In this document: positions 1-8,739 of the stretch, one piece after another
How positions within the stretch are numbered: position 1 is the first letter of the stretch
How the letters are laid out: each line of letters starts with the position of its first letter
Assembly: GCF_024125445.1 (NCBI RefSeq)
Contig: NZ_JAMXWM010000018.1
Coordinates: 16,388 to 80,387 of the forward strand
Direction: 5' to 3'
From: Sporolactobacillus shoreicorticis
GTDB lineage: Bacteria; Bacillota; Bacilli; Bacillales; Sporolactobacillaceae
DNA: 64,000 bases
Notes under the pieces: model-generated
What the model was told of the DNA's origin: nothing
The model's input: the letters and a program-made list of their open reading frames with translations, nothing else
Database searches by the model: none
Translations under genes and position numbers: made by a program

Positions 1-467
1 TCAATGGATATAATAGTGCTGCACGCCGCAGCCAGATATTTGGATCGACAATCCATTTGTCTGGATAAAGTTCCGTTAAATACGGATCTTTTTTTAAGAG
101 TGGCCCGCAGCATTGAGGTGCGATAAAGTCAACCGTGTCCCACCATGATTTTGTGAGGATCATCCATTCCAATAACGGCAGGTGATTTGCATTCAGCCGC
201 TTTTTCGCGTGTACGAGCAAATCAACAGCAGCGGTCTGGCATTCGCACATCGGATGATTCCATAGCTGCCTGACAACAAATGAAAGCTGGTCCGATTCAG
301 GTAACCCATGCATTTTAATAAAATCACGGATGATCACGCGCCGTTCCGGAGCTTTGATACCGAAAAATAGGAATTGACTACGCATGTAGTGTTCCATCGA
401 CTGCGCGTTTCCCTCGTTTTGATGGATTTCTAACTCTGCAATGAGCGGTCGGATATCAAAAATTCAT
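1..467 (-). CDS. DNA alkylation repair protein (AlkD-like), 5' part only, start region frameshifted
   Basis: The reverse strand encodes about 150 residues typical of the AlkD HEAT-repeat DNA glycosylase family: an N-terminal ENAxxMxxYMRxQFxFFGIKxPxRR-like motif, then LWNHPMCECQTAAVDLL and a KSWWDTVD motif. AlkD enzymes excise alkylated purines. The gene runs off the left edge, so its C-terminus is not visible. The natural ATG (467-465), preceded by GTGAGG, is out of frame: it reads only ATG AAT TTT TGA. A run of five A (plus strand 458-462) where four would be needed explains this, and removing one base restores the frame. The first in-frame ATG is about 20 residues further in. Either a recent inactivation or a sequencing error is possible. 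Family assignment is firm; functionality is doubtful. Confidence 0.75.
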
Positions 468-722
468 GTGTGATGGCCTCACTTCGTATCAATCATTCAT
501 TTTTTACGTAACGAGTGCACAAAATCAAAAGTAAAATTCTGCTCTGTTTCTATGATATGATCATCCCACAATTCTACGATACATACGAATGATATGGTGT
601 CAAACTGAATATTTTTTCGATCAATCTTCCAACTATTTTTACTTTATATCAAACTTTGCTGCTGTAAAATAAAAAATATCAATCAAACAAATTTGCGAGA
701 ATGAAAGACAAGGAGTTACTGC

Positions 723-3050
723 ATGGTGATGCGTTCTGTGTTTATGAAAAAAATCATCCATTCTAATTATATGAAAGTCTTTCTGCTCTGTCTTGTCACC
801 TCCGGAATGATGTTTCTTCCATCAATTATTGCCAATAAAGGCTTGTTCACATTAGTCGGAGATTTCAACTATCAGCAGATCCCGTTTAATATGCTGAGCA
901 ATCATGCGATTAAGAGCGGGGATTGGTTTTGGAACTGGTCGACTGATCTTGGCAGCAATTTTATCGCTTCCTACAGCTTTTATACGTTGGGAAGCCCGTT
1001 TTTCTGGCTGAGTCTGCTGTTTCCATCTTCTTTTTTTCCGTATGTCATCGGTCCGATGTTTTTGTTGAAGTATTGTGCAGCCGGGATGACGGCGTACGGT
1101 TACATGCGCCGCTATGTGTCGGACAGCAGATATGCAATGATTGGCGCACTGCTGTACGCTTTTTCCGGATTCTCAACGGTCAATTTGATGTTCAATCATT
1201 TTCACGATGTGGTCGCCTTTTTCCCCATGCTTCTTGCCGGACTTGACCGGCTGATGCTGGATCGGAAGAAAGGATGGTTCGCTGCGGCGGTCGCTTTAAA
1301 CGCTTTTTTAAACTTTTTTTTCTTCATTGGCGAAGTGATCTTTTTAATTCTTTACTACGTGCTTCGTTATGTGGCGGAGGATTGGAAACTTTATCTGCGC
1401 CGTCTGCCGCGAATTGTCTGGGAAGGATTGCTTGGGATCGGCATGGCGAGCTTATTATTTGTTCCGGCAATTCTGTTTACGCTTCAGAACCCGCGTCTGG
1501 ACTCATTCTTATACGGACCAAACGCACTTGCTTATACCGGCAGCCGCTATCTCCAGCTTGTCAAATCGTTCCTCATGCCTGCGGATCTGATGCCACATCA
1601 GTCGGCAATTTTTCCGTCCGATTTCTCGTCGAGCAGCGCCTATTTGCCTTTGTTCGGTCCGGTGCTGATGATTGCCCTGATGCTCGGCCGCAGAACTTGG
1701 ATGCGGCGGGTGATGCTCGGCTGCCTGACCATGGCGGGGGTGCCGCTCCTGAACAGCTTGTTTTATATTCTGAATGCATCGTATTACGCGCGCTGGTTTT
1801 ATATGCCTGTGCTGATCATGGCCTTGATGTCGGCTGTGGCACTGGAACAGAGGAACACACTCCCAGTGAAAAAGAGCCTGTTGATTTCTGCTTCTTTACT
1901 TGCAGTTCTGGCTGCCTTCCTGCTTTTTTATCCTTGGAGCCAGACGCAGCGGAACGCGGTTTATCACTATGATCAGTTTTTGTTCTACTTGATTGCGGCT
2001 GCTGCCGGGCTTATTACAGTCTATTATCTTGTCTGGCGATTCCGCGGTGCCAGACACTGGCATGCATCCGCTCTGGCGCTGACCGTGATCTTTTGCGCCG
2101 GATTAGGATTGTTTAATATTTTTGCAACACACAGCATTTATGATTATCAGGACGGCAAGGCCATTCAGGATACGGTGGTCAAAACAGGTAAGGAATTGAA
2201 ACGGCGCCTGCCGAAAACGGAGGACTATCGTATCGGCATCAGTGACGACGGTTGGAACTTGGCGATGGTCGCGGACCTGCCGACCGTTAATTCATTTACA
2301 AGCATGGTGAACGGATCGATTTTTGAATTCTACAAGTCAATCGGATCGCCCAGAGGAGTGAAGACAATTATTCCGGAGGATGCGTATGCGCTGAAACCGC
2401 TGCTTTCCGAGCGATTTTTTGTGAATACGGTGAAAATGGAAGGCAACCCACTCTACACAAACTTTTATAACGGAACGGGGATGGTCTATGTTTATGAAAA
2501 TAAGGATGCTTTACCAATCGGTTTTACCTATGATTACTATGTGACGCAAAGTCAATTTCAGCATATTACGGATGATTATAAACCGCAGGTCATGCTTCGG
2601 GCCGTGGTCATTAAGGACAGTGACGTACCAAAGGTAAAAAATTATCTTGTGCCGCTGCCCGAGTCCGAAATGTTTACGACAACAAAAACTGAATATCGGC
2701 AGGATCTTCAGGAGCGTGCAAAGGAATCGTCGACTTCGTTCCGTCGTGATCGTTTTGGTTTTTCAGCAGACATTCGAGCAAATACCGATAAATTCGCTTT
2801 TTTCAGTGTGCCCTATGACAAGGGCTGGTCTGCAAAAGTTAATGGGATTTCTGTATCGATTATTGACGCGGACGGGATGATGATTGTTCCGGTCAGCGAT
2901 GGTGAGAACCACATTCGATTCAATTATCGGACTCCGGGACTTGCATCCGGGGTAGTCATTGCTTTATTCTCGGTGGCCGCATATACAGTCTACCTGTCCT
3001 CCGAACGCTTATTTTACCGCAGACGTTCCCGTCCGTCTCTAAACGAGTAA
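723..3050 (+). CDS. YfhO family membrane protein
   Basis: A 775-residue polytopic membrane protein. It has a basic N-terminus, about a dozen hydrophobic helices in the first ~460 residues, a soluble extracytoplasmic stretch (about 470-720), and a last helix before a basic tail (YRRRSRP). This is the layout of YfhO-family proteins (GT-C-like), which in B. subtilis act in glycosylation of lipoteichoic acid; transfer of that role here is inference. The conserved N-terminal GDFNYQQIPF...KSGDWFWNWSTDLGSNF block is present. AAGGAG at about 711-716 fixes the ATG at 723. The gene stands alone and is closed by a strong terminator. Confidence 0.88.
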   Translation: MVMRSVFMKKIIHSNYMKVFLLCLVTSGMMFLPSIIANKGLFTLVGDFNYQQIPFNMLSNHAIKSGDWFWNWSTDLGSNFIASYSFYTLGSPFFWLSLLFPSSFFPYVIGPMFLLKYCAAGMTAYGYMRRYVSDSRYAMIGALLYAFSGFSTVNLMFNHFHDVVAFFPMLLAGLDRLMLDRKKGWFAAAVALNAFLNFFFFIGEVIFLILYYVLRYVAEDWKLYLRRLPRIVWEGLLGIGMASLLFVPAILFTLQNPRLDSFLYGPNALAYTGSRYLQLVKSFLMPADLMPHQSAIFPSDFSSSSAYLPLFGPVLMIALMLGRRTWMRRVMLGCLTMAGVPLLNSLFYILNASYYARWFYMPVLIMALMSAVALEQRNTLPVKKSLLISASLLAVLAAFLLFYPWSQTQRNAVYHYDQFLFYLIAAAAGLITVYYLVWRFRGARHWHASALALTVIFCAGLGLFNIFATHSIYDYQDGKAIQDTVVKTGKELKRRLPKTEDYRIGISDDGWNLAMVADLPTVNSFTSMVNGSIFEFYKSIGSPRGVKTIIPEDAYALKPLLSERFFVNTVKMEGNPLYTNFYNGTGMVYVYENKDALPIGFTYDYYVTQSQFQHITDDYKPQVMLRAVVIKDSDVPKVKNYLVPLPESEMFTTTKTEYRQDLQERAKESSTSFRRDRFGFSADIRANTDKFAFFSVPYDKGWSAKVNGISVSIIDADGMMIVPVSDGENHIRFNYRTPGLASGVVIALFSVAAYTVYLSSERLFYRRRSRPSLNE

Positions 3051-3052
3051 GC

Positions 3053-3097
3053 AAGCTGCCGGAATCACAAGAGGTTTGTGGTTCCGGCAGCTTTTTT
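3053..3097 (+). terminator. Intrinsic terminator after yfhO-like gene
   Basis: The arms AAGCTGCCGGAA and TTCCGGCAGCTT pair perfectly, further closed by CAC/GTG, and are followed directly by T6. It lies a few bases after the stop codon. Confidence 0.9.
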
Positions 3098-3128
3098 AGT
3101 GCACGGATTTAATGATGCAAAGGTTGTA

Positions 3129-3157
3129 TCGACAAATGCGGCATTACTTGATAGAAT
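3129..3157 (+). promoter_or_regulatory. Sigma-A-like promoter for the PTS IIC-like gene
   Basis: TCGACA, 17 bases, TAGAAT. The start codon is about 80 bases downstream. Confidence 0.5.
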
Positions 3158-3235
3158 AGCAGGCGCAGGTATATTTTGCAGGGTGGGTAATAACAATAAA
3201 GGATGCTCGTACAAAAGGATGGAGGTTGCATTAAG

Positions 3236-4300
3236 TTGACAAATGCGATGGAAAACGAAAGATTGACGGTTAAGTCCTACACCAATAATGTGCTGACCGG
3301 CCTCGCCGTTGGGATTGTGGCTGGATTAGTTCCGTCGGCTTTACTTAGCGAAATATGTAAAGCGCTTGCACCGCACGCGCCAATTTTTGGCTTTATTTTA
3401 CAAATTGTGACAATCATCATGTATGCAGTGCCACTGCTGATTGGAACTGCGATTGCATTCCGTTTCAAATTCAATCCGATTCAAATGGTTTCGGTGGCAT
3501 CTGCAACCTATATCGGCTCCGGTGCGTTAAATTTTACGCCGAACGGTGTCCTTGTGACTGGAATGGGTGACTTAATTAACACGTTGCTGACCGCGAGTAT
3601 AGCCGTTGGTGTTGTCTTGATTATCGGTGACCGGTTAAAGGCATTCGCGCCACTTGTCTTACCGACGATCGTTTGTGTGGTTTCCGGCGGTATCGGATTC
3701 TGGATTCTGCCTTATGTTCGCAAAATCACAATGGCGGTCGGTCAGTTGGTCGACAGTTATTTTGCACTGGCGCCGATTCTGATGGGCATACTTGTTGCCG
3801 TCAGTTTTTCCATTATCATTGTCTCACCAATCTCGACTGTTGCGATTGCGACAGCAATCAGTATGAGCGGCATTGCATCGGGAGCGGGCAACCTTGGTGT
3901 CGTCGCCGCAGCGGTTGGCATGTTCATCGGCGGCCTGCGCGTCAACCCGATTGGACTGACATTGTCGGCACTGCTCGGCACACCAAAAATTATGATTGCG
4001 GCGATTGTGCGCAAACCGGTTATTTTAGTACCGGTTATTTTAAATGCGGCTGTTCTTGGTGTTTTAGCGGCCGTGTTTCAAATTAAAGGTACGCCGATCA
4101 GTGCTGGATTCGGATTCTCCGGACTCGTCGGACCGATCAATGCTATTCGCTTTATGCCGGGCGGAGCAACAGCGGTCAATCTGCTGGTTATTGTTCTTGT
4201 CTTTATTATCCTTCCATTTGCACTCGGCTGGTTTTTCGAATGGCTGTGCCGTACCAAGCTGCACTTGTACTCAAAGGAAGATTACAGAGAAAAGGCATGA
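3236..4300 (+). CDS. PTS EIIC_2-type membrane protein
   Basis: A 354-residue, almost wholly hydrophobic protein with about ten membrane segments and Gly-rich signatures such as ATYIGSGALNFTPNG, GMFIGGLRVNPIGLTLS and GPINAIRFMPGG. These resemble the PTS_EIIC_2 family (PF13303). Members look like sugar-PTS IIC channels but often lack partner IIA/IIB domains, and none is encoded nearby, so the substrate is unknown. An ATG at 3203 has no ribosome site. The TTG at 3236 is preceded by GGAGG (3221-3225, spacing 10) and is the preferred start. It appears monocistronic, with its own promoter and terminator. Confidence 0.8.
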   Translation: MTNAMENERLTVKSYTNNVLTGLAVGIVAGLVPSALLSEICKALAPHAPIFGFILQIVTIIMYAVPLLIGTAIAFRFKFNPIQMVSVASATYIGSGALNFTPNGVLVTGMGDLINTLLTASIAVGVVLIIGDRLKAFAPLVLPTIVCVVSGGIGFWILPYVRKITMAVGQLVDSYFALAPILMGILVAVSFSIIIVSPISTVAIATAISMSGIASGAGNLGVVAAAVGMFIGGLRVNPIGLTLSALLGTPKIMIAAIVRKPVILVPVILNAAVLGVLAAVFQIKGTPISAGFGFSGLVGPINAIRFMPGGATAVNLLVIVLVFIILPFALGWFFEWLCRTKLHLYSKEDYREKA

Positions 4301-4322
4301 TAAACGTTTTATTTTTGGAAGG

Positions 4323-4352
4323 GGCCCTGATGTCTTAGAACATCGGGGTCTT
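4323..4352 (+). terminator. Intrinsic terminator
   Basis: The arms GGCCCTGATGT and ACATCGGGGTC pair with G-U pairs and are followed by TTTT. Confidence 0.7.
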
Positions 4353-4770
4353 TTGTGTGCAAAAAGAAAGAATAAAAAATTAAAGGAATTTACTGAAGGC
4401 GCAACTAAGGCTCCGCAATTACTGCTTGTCTGAGAGTACCTGTTTGAGGATGGCTCTCGCATGATCATGCGGGGCAGAAACGATATTAAGAACGAAAGTA
4501 TTCGTTCATTTATGAACAAATTGTGAAAATAGCTTAATAGATCAGAATATAATGTAAATATAATATTGAGTTCAATTACATATATTGTATAATTATAGGT
4601 ATAAACCTAGAGGGCTAAATACTCTCTTTTGTTTTTCTCTCCTTTTTGAGAATCGCCGAATTTCTTCTTTCCCCCGAGGGCGGTTCATTCCAAATTCATG
4701 CAGAGTCGATTTTGTCTGTGAGCAATCTTAATCAATGCAGCAAAAGCAAACAAAGAAAAGAGGCATGTGA
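4353..4770 (+). promoter_or_regulatory. comK upstream region: two adjacent dyads and a promoter
   Basis: This is a 418-bp gene-free stretch. GAACGAA-AGTA-TTCGTTC (4490-4507) is a perfect 7-bp dyad. It overlaps a second one, GTTCAT-TT-ATGAAC (4504-4517). A good promoter follows: TTGAGT (4566-4571), 16 bases, TATAAT (4588-4593). That leaves a leader of about 170 bases that is rich in C/T and ends in AGAGG before the comK ATG. I could not define a convincing ComK box (paired AAAA-N5-TTTT). Confidence 0.5.
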
Positions 4771-5361
4771 ATGAAACTATTGCATCAGTATATTATTCGT
4801 CCGGAGACAATGGCTTTGCTTCCCTATTGTTTTTCTGATGGAAGTCTGGGGACGCTGGTTATTGAAGAAACCCGTGAACATTATGTCGTGGAATCACCGA
4901 AAACAATTGTTGAAAAGTCATGCGGCTACTATGGGTCAACTTATAAAGGCAGAAAAAAAATAGCCATAGAAATGGGCTATAAAAGCATGCCGCCCATTTG
5001 TGTATGTGGGGAATTGGGAATTGTCTTCATCTCCTCAATGACCGAGCGCTCTGATCGTTGTGCATGGATCGCGTTCATTCATGTTCGTCAATGGAGGGAA
5101 GTGGATAAAAAGAATAAAGTTGCAGTTTCTTTAACAAATGGCCAGATTATTGAATTGCCGATGAACCCCGGACCGTTCAGCGGGCGTGTAATGCGTGCGA
5201 TGCAATATCGGCATCAGCTCCGTGAGCGAATTTCATCATACAACACGGTTGATAAATCGGAAAAAAAGATGATTCCAAAGAAAATCGGATTTAAGAGTAA
5301 CGGAACCTATTCTATTGATTCAAATCTGTCTGAAGATGAACTTATCGAAAATGAAACCTAA
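4771..5361 (+). CDS. comK: Competence transcription factor ComK
   Basis: A 196-residue protein (B. subtilis ComK is 192). It carries the family's hallmarks: ETMALLPYCFSDGS near the N-terminus, the IVEKSCGYYGSTYKGRK block around residues 45-62, the P-I-C/FIS segment, CAWIAFIHV, and a late NGQIIELPMN. ComK binds AT-boxes and activates DNA-uptake genes. In family members the K-state is controlled by regulated proteolysis and several repressors. The C-terminal tail (about 155-196) is poorly conserved and charged. Dyads and a promoter upstream suggest tight regulation. An AGAGG site sits just before the ATG, and a terminator follows. Confidence 0.88.
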   Translation: MKLLHQYIIRPETMALLPYCFSDGSLGTLVIEETREHYVVESPKTIVEKSCGYYGSTYKGRKKIAIEMGYKSMPPICVCGELGIVFISSMTERSDRCAWIAFIHVRQWREVDKKNKVAVSLTNGQIIELPMNPGPFSGRVMRAMQYRHQLRERISSYNTVDKSEKKMIPKKIGFKSNGTYSIDSNLSEDELIENET

Positions 5362-5390
5362 TCAGCGAACCTATATCACTTGATATTATG

Positions 5391-5428
5391 ACCTTGGTGA
5401 TCCTCGCAAATCATCGGGGTATTTTTTT
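5391..5428 (+). terminator. Intrinsic terminator after comK
   Basis: The arms ACCTTGGTGAT and ATCATCGGGGT pair with G-U pairs and are followed by AT7. Confidence 0.75.
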
Positions 5429-5508
5429 GTTTATCTGGCTGATGAAGCGATGAAAAGCAAATCGATATGGCATACTAAAAAGAAATAAATTTTCTGAACG
5501 TCATTACT

Positions 5509-5582
5509 TTGACACATTGATGGCGCTTCCATAAAATTCAAATTAATTATTTTTCTGTTATACTATTTCTGTAATATAACAG
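5509..5582 (+). promoter_or_regulatory. Promoter and inverted-repeat operator candidate
   Basis: TTGACA (5509-5514), 17 bases, TAAAAT (5532-5537). Downstream of the expected transcript start lies a perfect 8-bp inverted repeat, CTGTTATA-N12-TATAACAG (5555-5562 and 5575-5582), just before the ribosome site. That is a plausible roadblock or repressor operator; the regulator is unknown. Confidence 0.6.
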
Positions 5583-5605
5583 AATGAAAAAAGGAGCATT
5601 ATTAT

Positions 5606-6277
5606 ATGGCAAAATCTTTCCTCTTTCTTTCCGACTTTGACGGCACTTTATCTGATAAAGACTTTTTTCACGTCATCATTGACCGCCACTTTGCGGACCA
5701 GCGCCAGAAACTCTACGATGACTGGGATAAGAAAGTCATGACTGACCTTGAGTATTTAAGCCGTTTGTTCCGTTCTATAGATCGTGATCAAACTCAGATT
5801 GACGAAGATATTGATGCTGTTCCTTTTGATCCAGATGCAAAAGAGGTTATTGAACAGGTCAAGAAACTTGGCGGTGATTTTGTTGTCATTAGTGCTGGTA
5901 CAGACTACTACATTAAACGAATTTTTGAAAAACAGGGTATAACAGGAGTGAAAATTTATTCCAATCCCGGCGTCTATGAGAATAGAGGCATACAGTTGCG
6001 CCCCGATCCGAACGGACCCTATTTTTCCGAACTTTACGGGATTGACAAGCAAAAACTGGCGCGCGACTTGATGAAGGATTATGATACTGTTTTTTTTGCC
6101 GGAGACAGTCTTCCGGACTTGAAGGCTGCCATGCTGGCTGATACGGTCTTTGCCAAGGGAAAGCTTCAACCGCTGCTCGATCAGGAAAATAAAGATTATG
6201 TTGCCATCAATAATTTTAAAGATATAGAGCAGTTCCTAGATACTCATGAGGAGGCCATAATTAATGGGAGCCGATAA
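5606..6277 (+). CDS. HAD-superfamily phosphatase, MtnX-like
   Basis: A 223-residue HAD subfamily IB phosphatase. Motif I is SDFDGTLS (Asp nucleophile near residue 11), motif II is VISAGTDYY (about 96), and motif III/IV is FFAGDSLPDLKAA (about 165). It resembles MtnX (2-hydroxy-3-keto-5-methylthiopentenyl-1-phosphate phosphatase). However, no other methionine-salvage gene is near, and it overlaps by 14 nt a glycerol-1-phosphate dehydrogenase-like gene, so the true substrate may be a polyol phosphate. AAAAGGAG lies 10 bases before the ATG. It has its own promoter and candidate operator. Confidence 0.8.
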   Translation: MAKSFLFLSDFDGTLSDKDFFHVIIDRHFADQRQKLYDDWDKKVMTDLEYLSRLFRSIDRDQTQIDEDIDAVPFDPDAKEVIEQVKKLGGDFVVISAGTDYYIKRIFEKQGITGVKIYSNPGVYENRGIQLRPDPNGPYFSELYGIDKQKLARDLMKDYDTVFFAGDSLPDLKAAMLADTVFAKGKLQPLLDQENKDYVAINNFKDIEQFLDTHEEAIINGSR

Positions 6278-7325
6278 TCATCAGATTGTAGTTCCTTCAT
6301 TGCTTGATGTTCGTAAAGGAAATATGGCGGAAATCGGACGGCTGCTCAGCCGTCACCAATTTAAGAAAGTTGTTATTTTCTTTGGTATGGGCCTAACAGA
6401 AATGCTTGGTGAGAAAGTATTCGGATCGATGAAAGCGTCCGGAATTGAGGTTCTTGAAACAAAAGAGGTCAGCGACATTGATATTGACAGTGTTGTTGAT
6501 CACGCCTTTCAATTACCGTTTCAGACTGAGGCGGTGATCGGTATTGGCGGAGGGAAAGCGCTGGACGCGGCAAAGTACACTGCCTTGCTGCGGAAATGGC
6601 CGTTTATCAGTGTTCCGACTTCGACATCCAACGATGGATTTTCAAGTTCAAACACTTCCCTGACGATTCATGGCCGCCGCATTTCTGTACATGCGAAAAT
6701 GCCATATGGAATTTTGATTGACATTGATGTCGTTAAAAATGCGCCGGAATGCTTTATTTATTCGGGAGTCGGCGACCTTGTATCGAAAATTACTGCGGCT
6801 GAGGATTGGATTTTTGAAGAACAGAACGGACGCACGCGCGTGGACGATTGTGCGATGATGCTCTCGAAGAAGGCAGTCAACAGTTTCGTTCGCACCGATT
6901 TCGGTACGATTCGAGACGACCTATTTCTAAAAGAATTGGTCGATTCGCTCACTATGGCCGGGATTTCAATGGAGATTGCCGGGAGCAGTGCGCCGACCAG
7001 CGGCAGCGAGCATCTGATTTCTCATGCACTTGATACTTACTCGAAGAAACCGCAGCTGCACGGCATTCAAGTCGGTGTTGCTACCTATCTGATGAGCAAG
7101 GTTCAGAATCATCGCTATGAACGAATTACGAAAGTGCTTCAAGATACAGGTTTCTTCACATTCGCTAAAACGGTCGGCATGACGATGGATGATTTTGATA
7201 TGGCGATCGACCGTGCACCTGAAATGAAACCGATGCGTTATACATTCTTACATGTAGCCGACTATCGAGAGCTTGCACACAGAATTTTGCATGATGATCC
7301 GATTTTAAAAGAAGTACTCGTATAA
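6264..7325 (+). CDS. Glycerol-1-phosphate dehydrogenase-like protein (AraM/EgsA type)
   Basis: A 353-residue member of the iron/zinc-dependent dehydroquinate synthase-like alcohol dehydrogenase fold. The NAD-binding loop is GIGGGKALDAAKY, followed by the G1PDH-typical PTSTSNDGFSSS and a metal-binding TSGSEHLISHALD helix, with a later conserved His in QLHGIQVG. The family reduces dihydroxyacetone phosphate to sn-glycerol-1-phosphate; in B. subtilis AraM this supplies heptaprenylglyceryl phosphate synthesis. GAGGAGG (about 6249-6255) precedes the ATG inside the upstream gene. The 14-nt overlap with the HAD phosphatase implies translational coupling and a shared pathway. Confidence 0.85.
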   Translation: MGADNHQIVVPSLLDVRKGNMAEIGRLLSRHQFKKVVIFFGMGLTEMLGEKVFGSMKASGIEVLETKEVSDIDIDSVVDHAFQLPFQTEAVIGIGGGKALDAAKYTALLRKWPFISVPTSTSNDGFSSSNTSLTIHGRRISVHAKMPYGILIDIDVVKNAPECFIYSGVGDLVSKITAAEDWIFEEQNGRTRVDDCAMMLSKKAVNSFVRTDFGTIRDDLFLKELVDSLTMAGISMEIAGSSAPTSGSEHLISHALDTYSKKPQLHGIQVGVATYLMSKVQNHRYERITKVLQDTGFFTFAKTVGMTMDDFDMAIDRAPEMKPMRYTFLHVADYRELAHRILHDDPILKEVLV

Positions 7326-7346
7326 TCTAAATAGGGCACATCAGTC

Positions 7347-7375
7347 GGAGACAACTTACTGTCTCTGTTTTTTTA
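7347..7375 (+). terminator. Intrinsic terminator
   Basis: The arms GAGACA and TGTCTC, with a 7-base loop, are followed by a run of T7. Confidence 0.65.
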
Positions 7376-7400
7376 TGTAGAATTGACACAATATTTGTAG

Positions 7401-7430
7401 TTGTGGCGCGGGCTTCACGCAAGTTATAAT
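7401..7430 (+). promoter_or_regulatory. Promoter for the D-amino-acid transaminase gene
   Basis: TTGTGG, 18 bases, TATAAT. The start codon is about 80 bases downstream. Confidence 0.5.
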
Positions 7431-7508
7431 GAGCTGAGAGTGAATCACGTTTATTGATGCGATGTGCAGTTCGGCAAAAAAGCTTCAATAAGGAAGGGGA
7501 CAGGGAAT

Positions 7509-8363
7509 ATGAGTACAATTCTGTATAATGATTCGTTTCTCAGGAGAGAACAAGGCAAGGTAGACATGGAGGATCGCGGCTATCAGTTCGGTGACGGCAT
7601 TTATGAGGCACTTCGTGTTTATAATGGGAAAATGTTCCTGCTTGATCTACATATGAAACGATTGAATCGGAGTGCACGCGAGCTGAGACTTTCACTCCCA
7701 TATGATACGAATCATCTGGCCGAGAATCTGGACAGGTTGATTCGAGAAAATCAAATAGATTACGGCTATGTGTATTTTCAGATTACCAGAGGCGCGATTG
7801 CACGGAAACACCGTTTTCCGGAGCAGAAGATTGACTGTGTGCTGACCGGAAGCGTCGAAGCAGCATCAAAAGATGAGGATTTGCATGCAGACGGTATTAA
7901 AGTCAGTCTTCTCGATGATATCCGCTGGCTGCGCTGCGATATTAAAACACTGAATCTGCTCGGCAATGTGCTTGCCAATCAAGAGGCATTTGAACAAGGA
8001 TCCGATGATGCGATTCTTCATCGTGACGGTGTGGTTACTGAGGGCACAACATGCAATGCATTTATAGTTAAGGACGGCGTGTTGATTACCCATCCTGCCG
8101 ATCATTTCATCTTAAATGGGATCACGCGTATCTTTGTGCTGGAACTTGCGGAACGGCTCGGTATCCCGGTTGAGGAACGTACATACACAACAGAAGAATT
8201 ACGGAATGCGGATGAAGCATTTATTACCAGCACCGGTGTGCGTGTCACCCCAGTCATCCGGATTGACGACCAGTCCGTCGGTGATGGGAAACCAGGGCTG
8301 ATCACTTTGCGCTTGCTTCGCGCATTTAATCTTGATGTGGAACAATTCATTGCAGAGGCCTGA
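7509..8363 (+). CDS. dat: D-alanine/D-amino-acid transaminase
   Basis: A 284-residue fold-type IV PLP aminotransferase. It interconverts D-alanine and 2-oxoglutarate with pyruvate and D-glutamate, feeding peptidoglycan precursors. Visible features: DRGYQFGDGIYEALRVYNG at the N-terminus, RG...RKHRFP (about 97-104), the PLP lysine region DIRWLRCDIKTLNLLGNVLANQ (Lys about 145), EGTTCNAFIV, and a C-terminal EAFITSTGVRVTPV. These match the Bacillus Dat subgroup better than branched-chain enzymes. A frame-open extension to 7464 is disregarded because AGGAAGGGG sits just before the ATG at 7509. Confidence 0.9.
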   Translation: MSTILYNDSFLRREQGKVDMEDRGYQFGDGIYEALRVYNGKMFLLDLHMKRLNRSARELRLSLPYDTNHLAENLDRLIRENQIDYGYVYFQITRGAIARKHRFPEQKIDCVLTGSVEAASKDEDLHADGIKVSLLDDIRWLRCDIKTLNLLGNVLANQEAFEQGSDDAILHRDGVVTEGTTCNAFIVKDGVLITHPADHFILNGITRIFVLELAERLGIPVEERTYTTEELRNADEAFITSTGVRVTPVIRIDDQSVGDGKPGLITLRLLRAFNLDVEQFIAEA

Positions 8364-8429
8364 TCATTTAAAAGTGGCTGAGCCCAGCTTTGATTGAACC
8401 GTATTTTCAACAGAAGATCGTAAACAATG

Positions 8430-8465
8430 CAGCTGTTTCGAGCGAAAACGACCAGCTGTTTTTTC
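8430..8465 (+). terminator. Intrinsic terminator
   Basis: CAGCTG arms (about 8430-8435 and 8453-8458), with partial inner pairing, are followed by T6. Confidence 0.6.
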
Positions 8466-8599
8466 TTGTGTGAACAATGTGCTTTTAGCGGTTAGGCAAA
8501 AGTTGATGATCACCAATTGTTATTTGAAGCCAATTGAAGTATAATGCAAGAACTGCTCTTTAATCAGAATGTATCTATTTATTGATCATTTAGCTCTGT

Positions 8600-8725
8600 T
8601 TAAATAAAGGTTGCTTTGCCGCTCCACCGCTTGAGCGGAAGATGCGAGACGCCTGCGCGAGAAGGATCACGGGTCATACTTGCGACGTGTCTGGTTGATG
8701 CACTTGGCTGAGGCGGAGAACAAAA
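8600..8725 (+). repeat. Degenerate Bacillaceae-type intergenic repeat
   Basis: This starts with a CCGCTC...GAGCGG hairpin (8619-8638) and continues with GGAAGATGCGAGACGCCTGC and a GGATCACGGGTCA segment. From memory it resembles the first half of a widespread Bacillaceae intergenic repeat that begins GAGCGGAAGATGCGAGACTC. The mirrored second half is not preserved, so this would be a decayed copy. Confidence 0.35.
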
Positions 8726-8739
8726 GCCAAATTTGACAG

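Noticed and set aside
1274..1972. 232-residue frame inside the YfhO-like gene
   Set aside because: Alternative-frame shadow of a continuous conserved membrane protein.
4490..4517. LexA/DinR box upstream of comK
   Set aside because: The dyads lack the CGAAC-N4-GTTCG arrangement.
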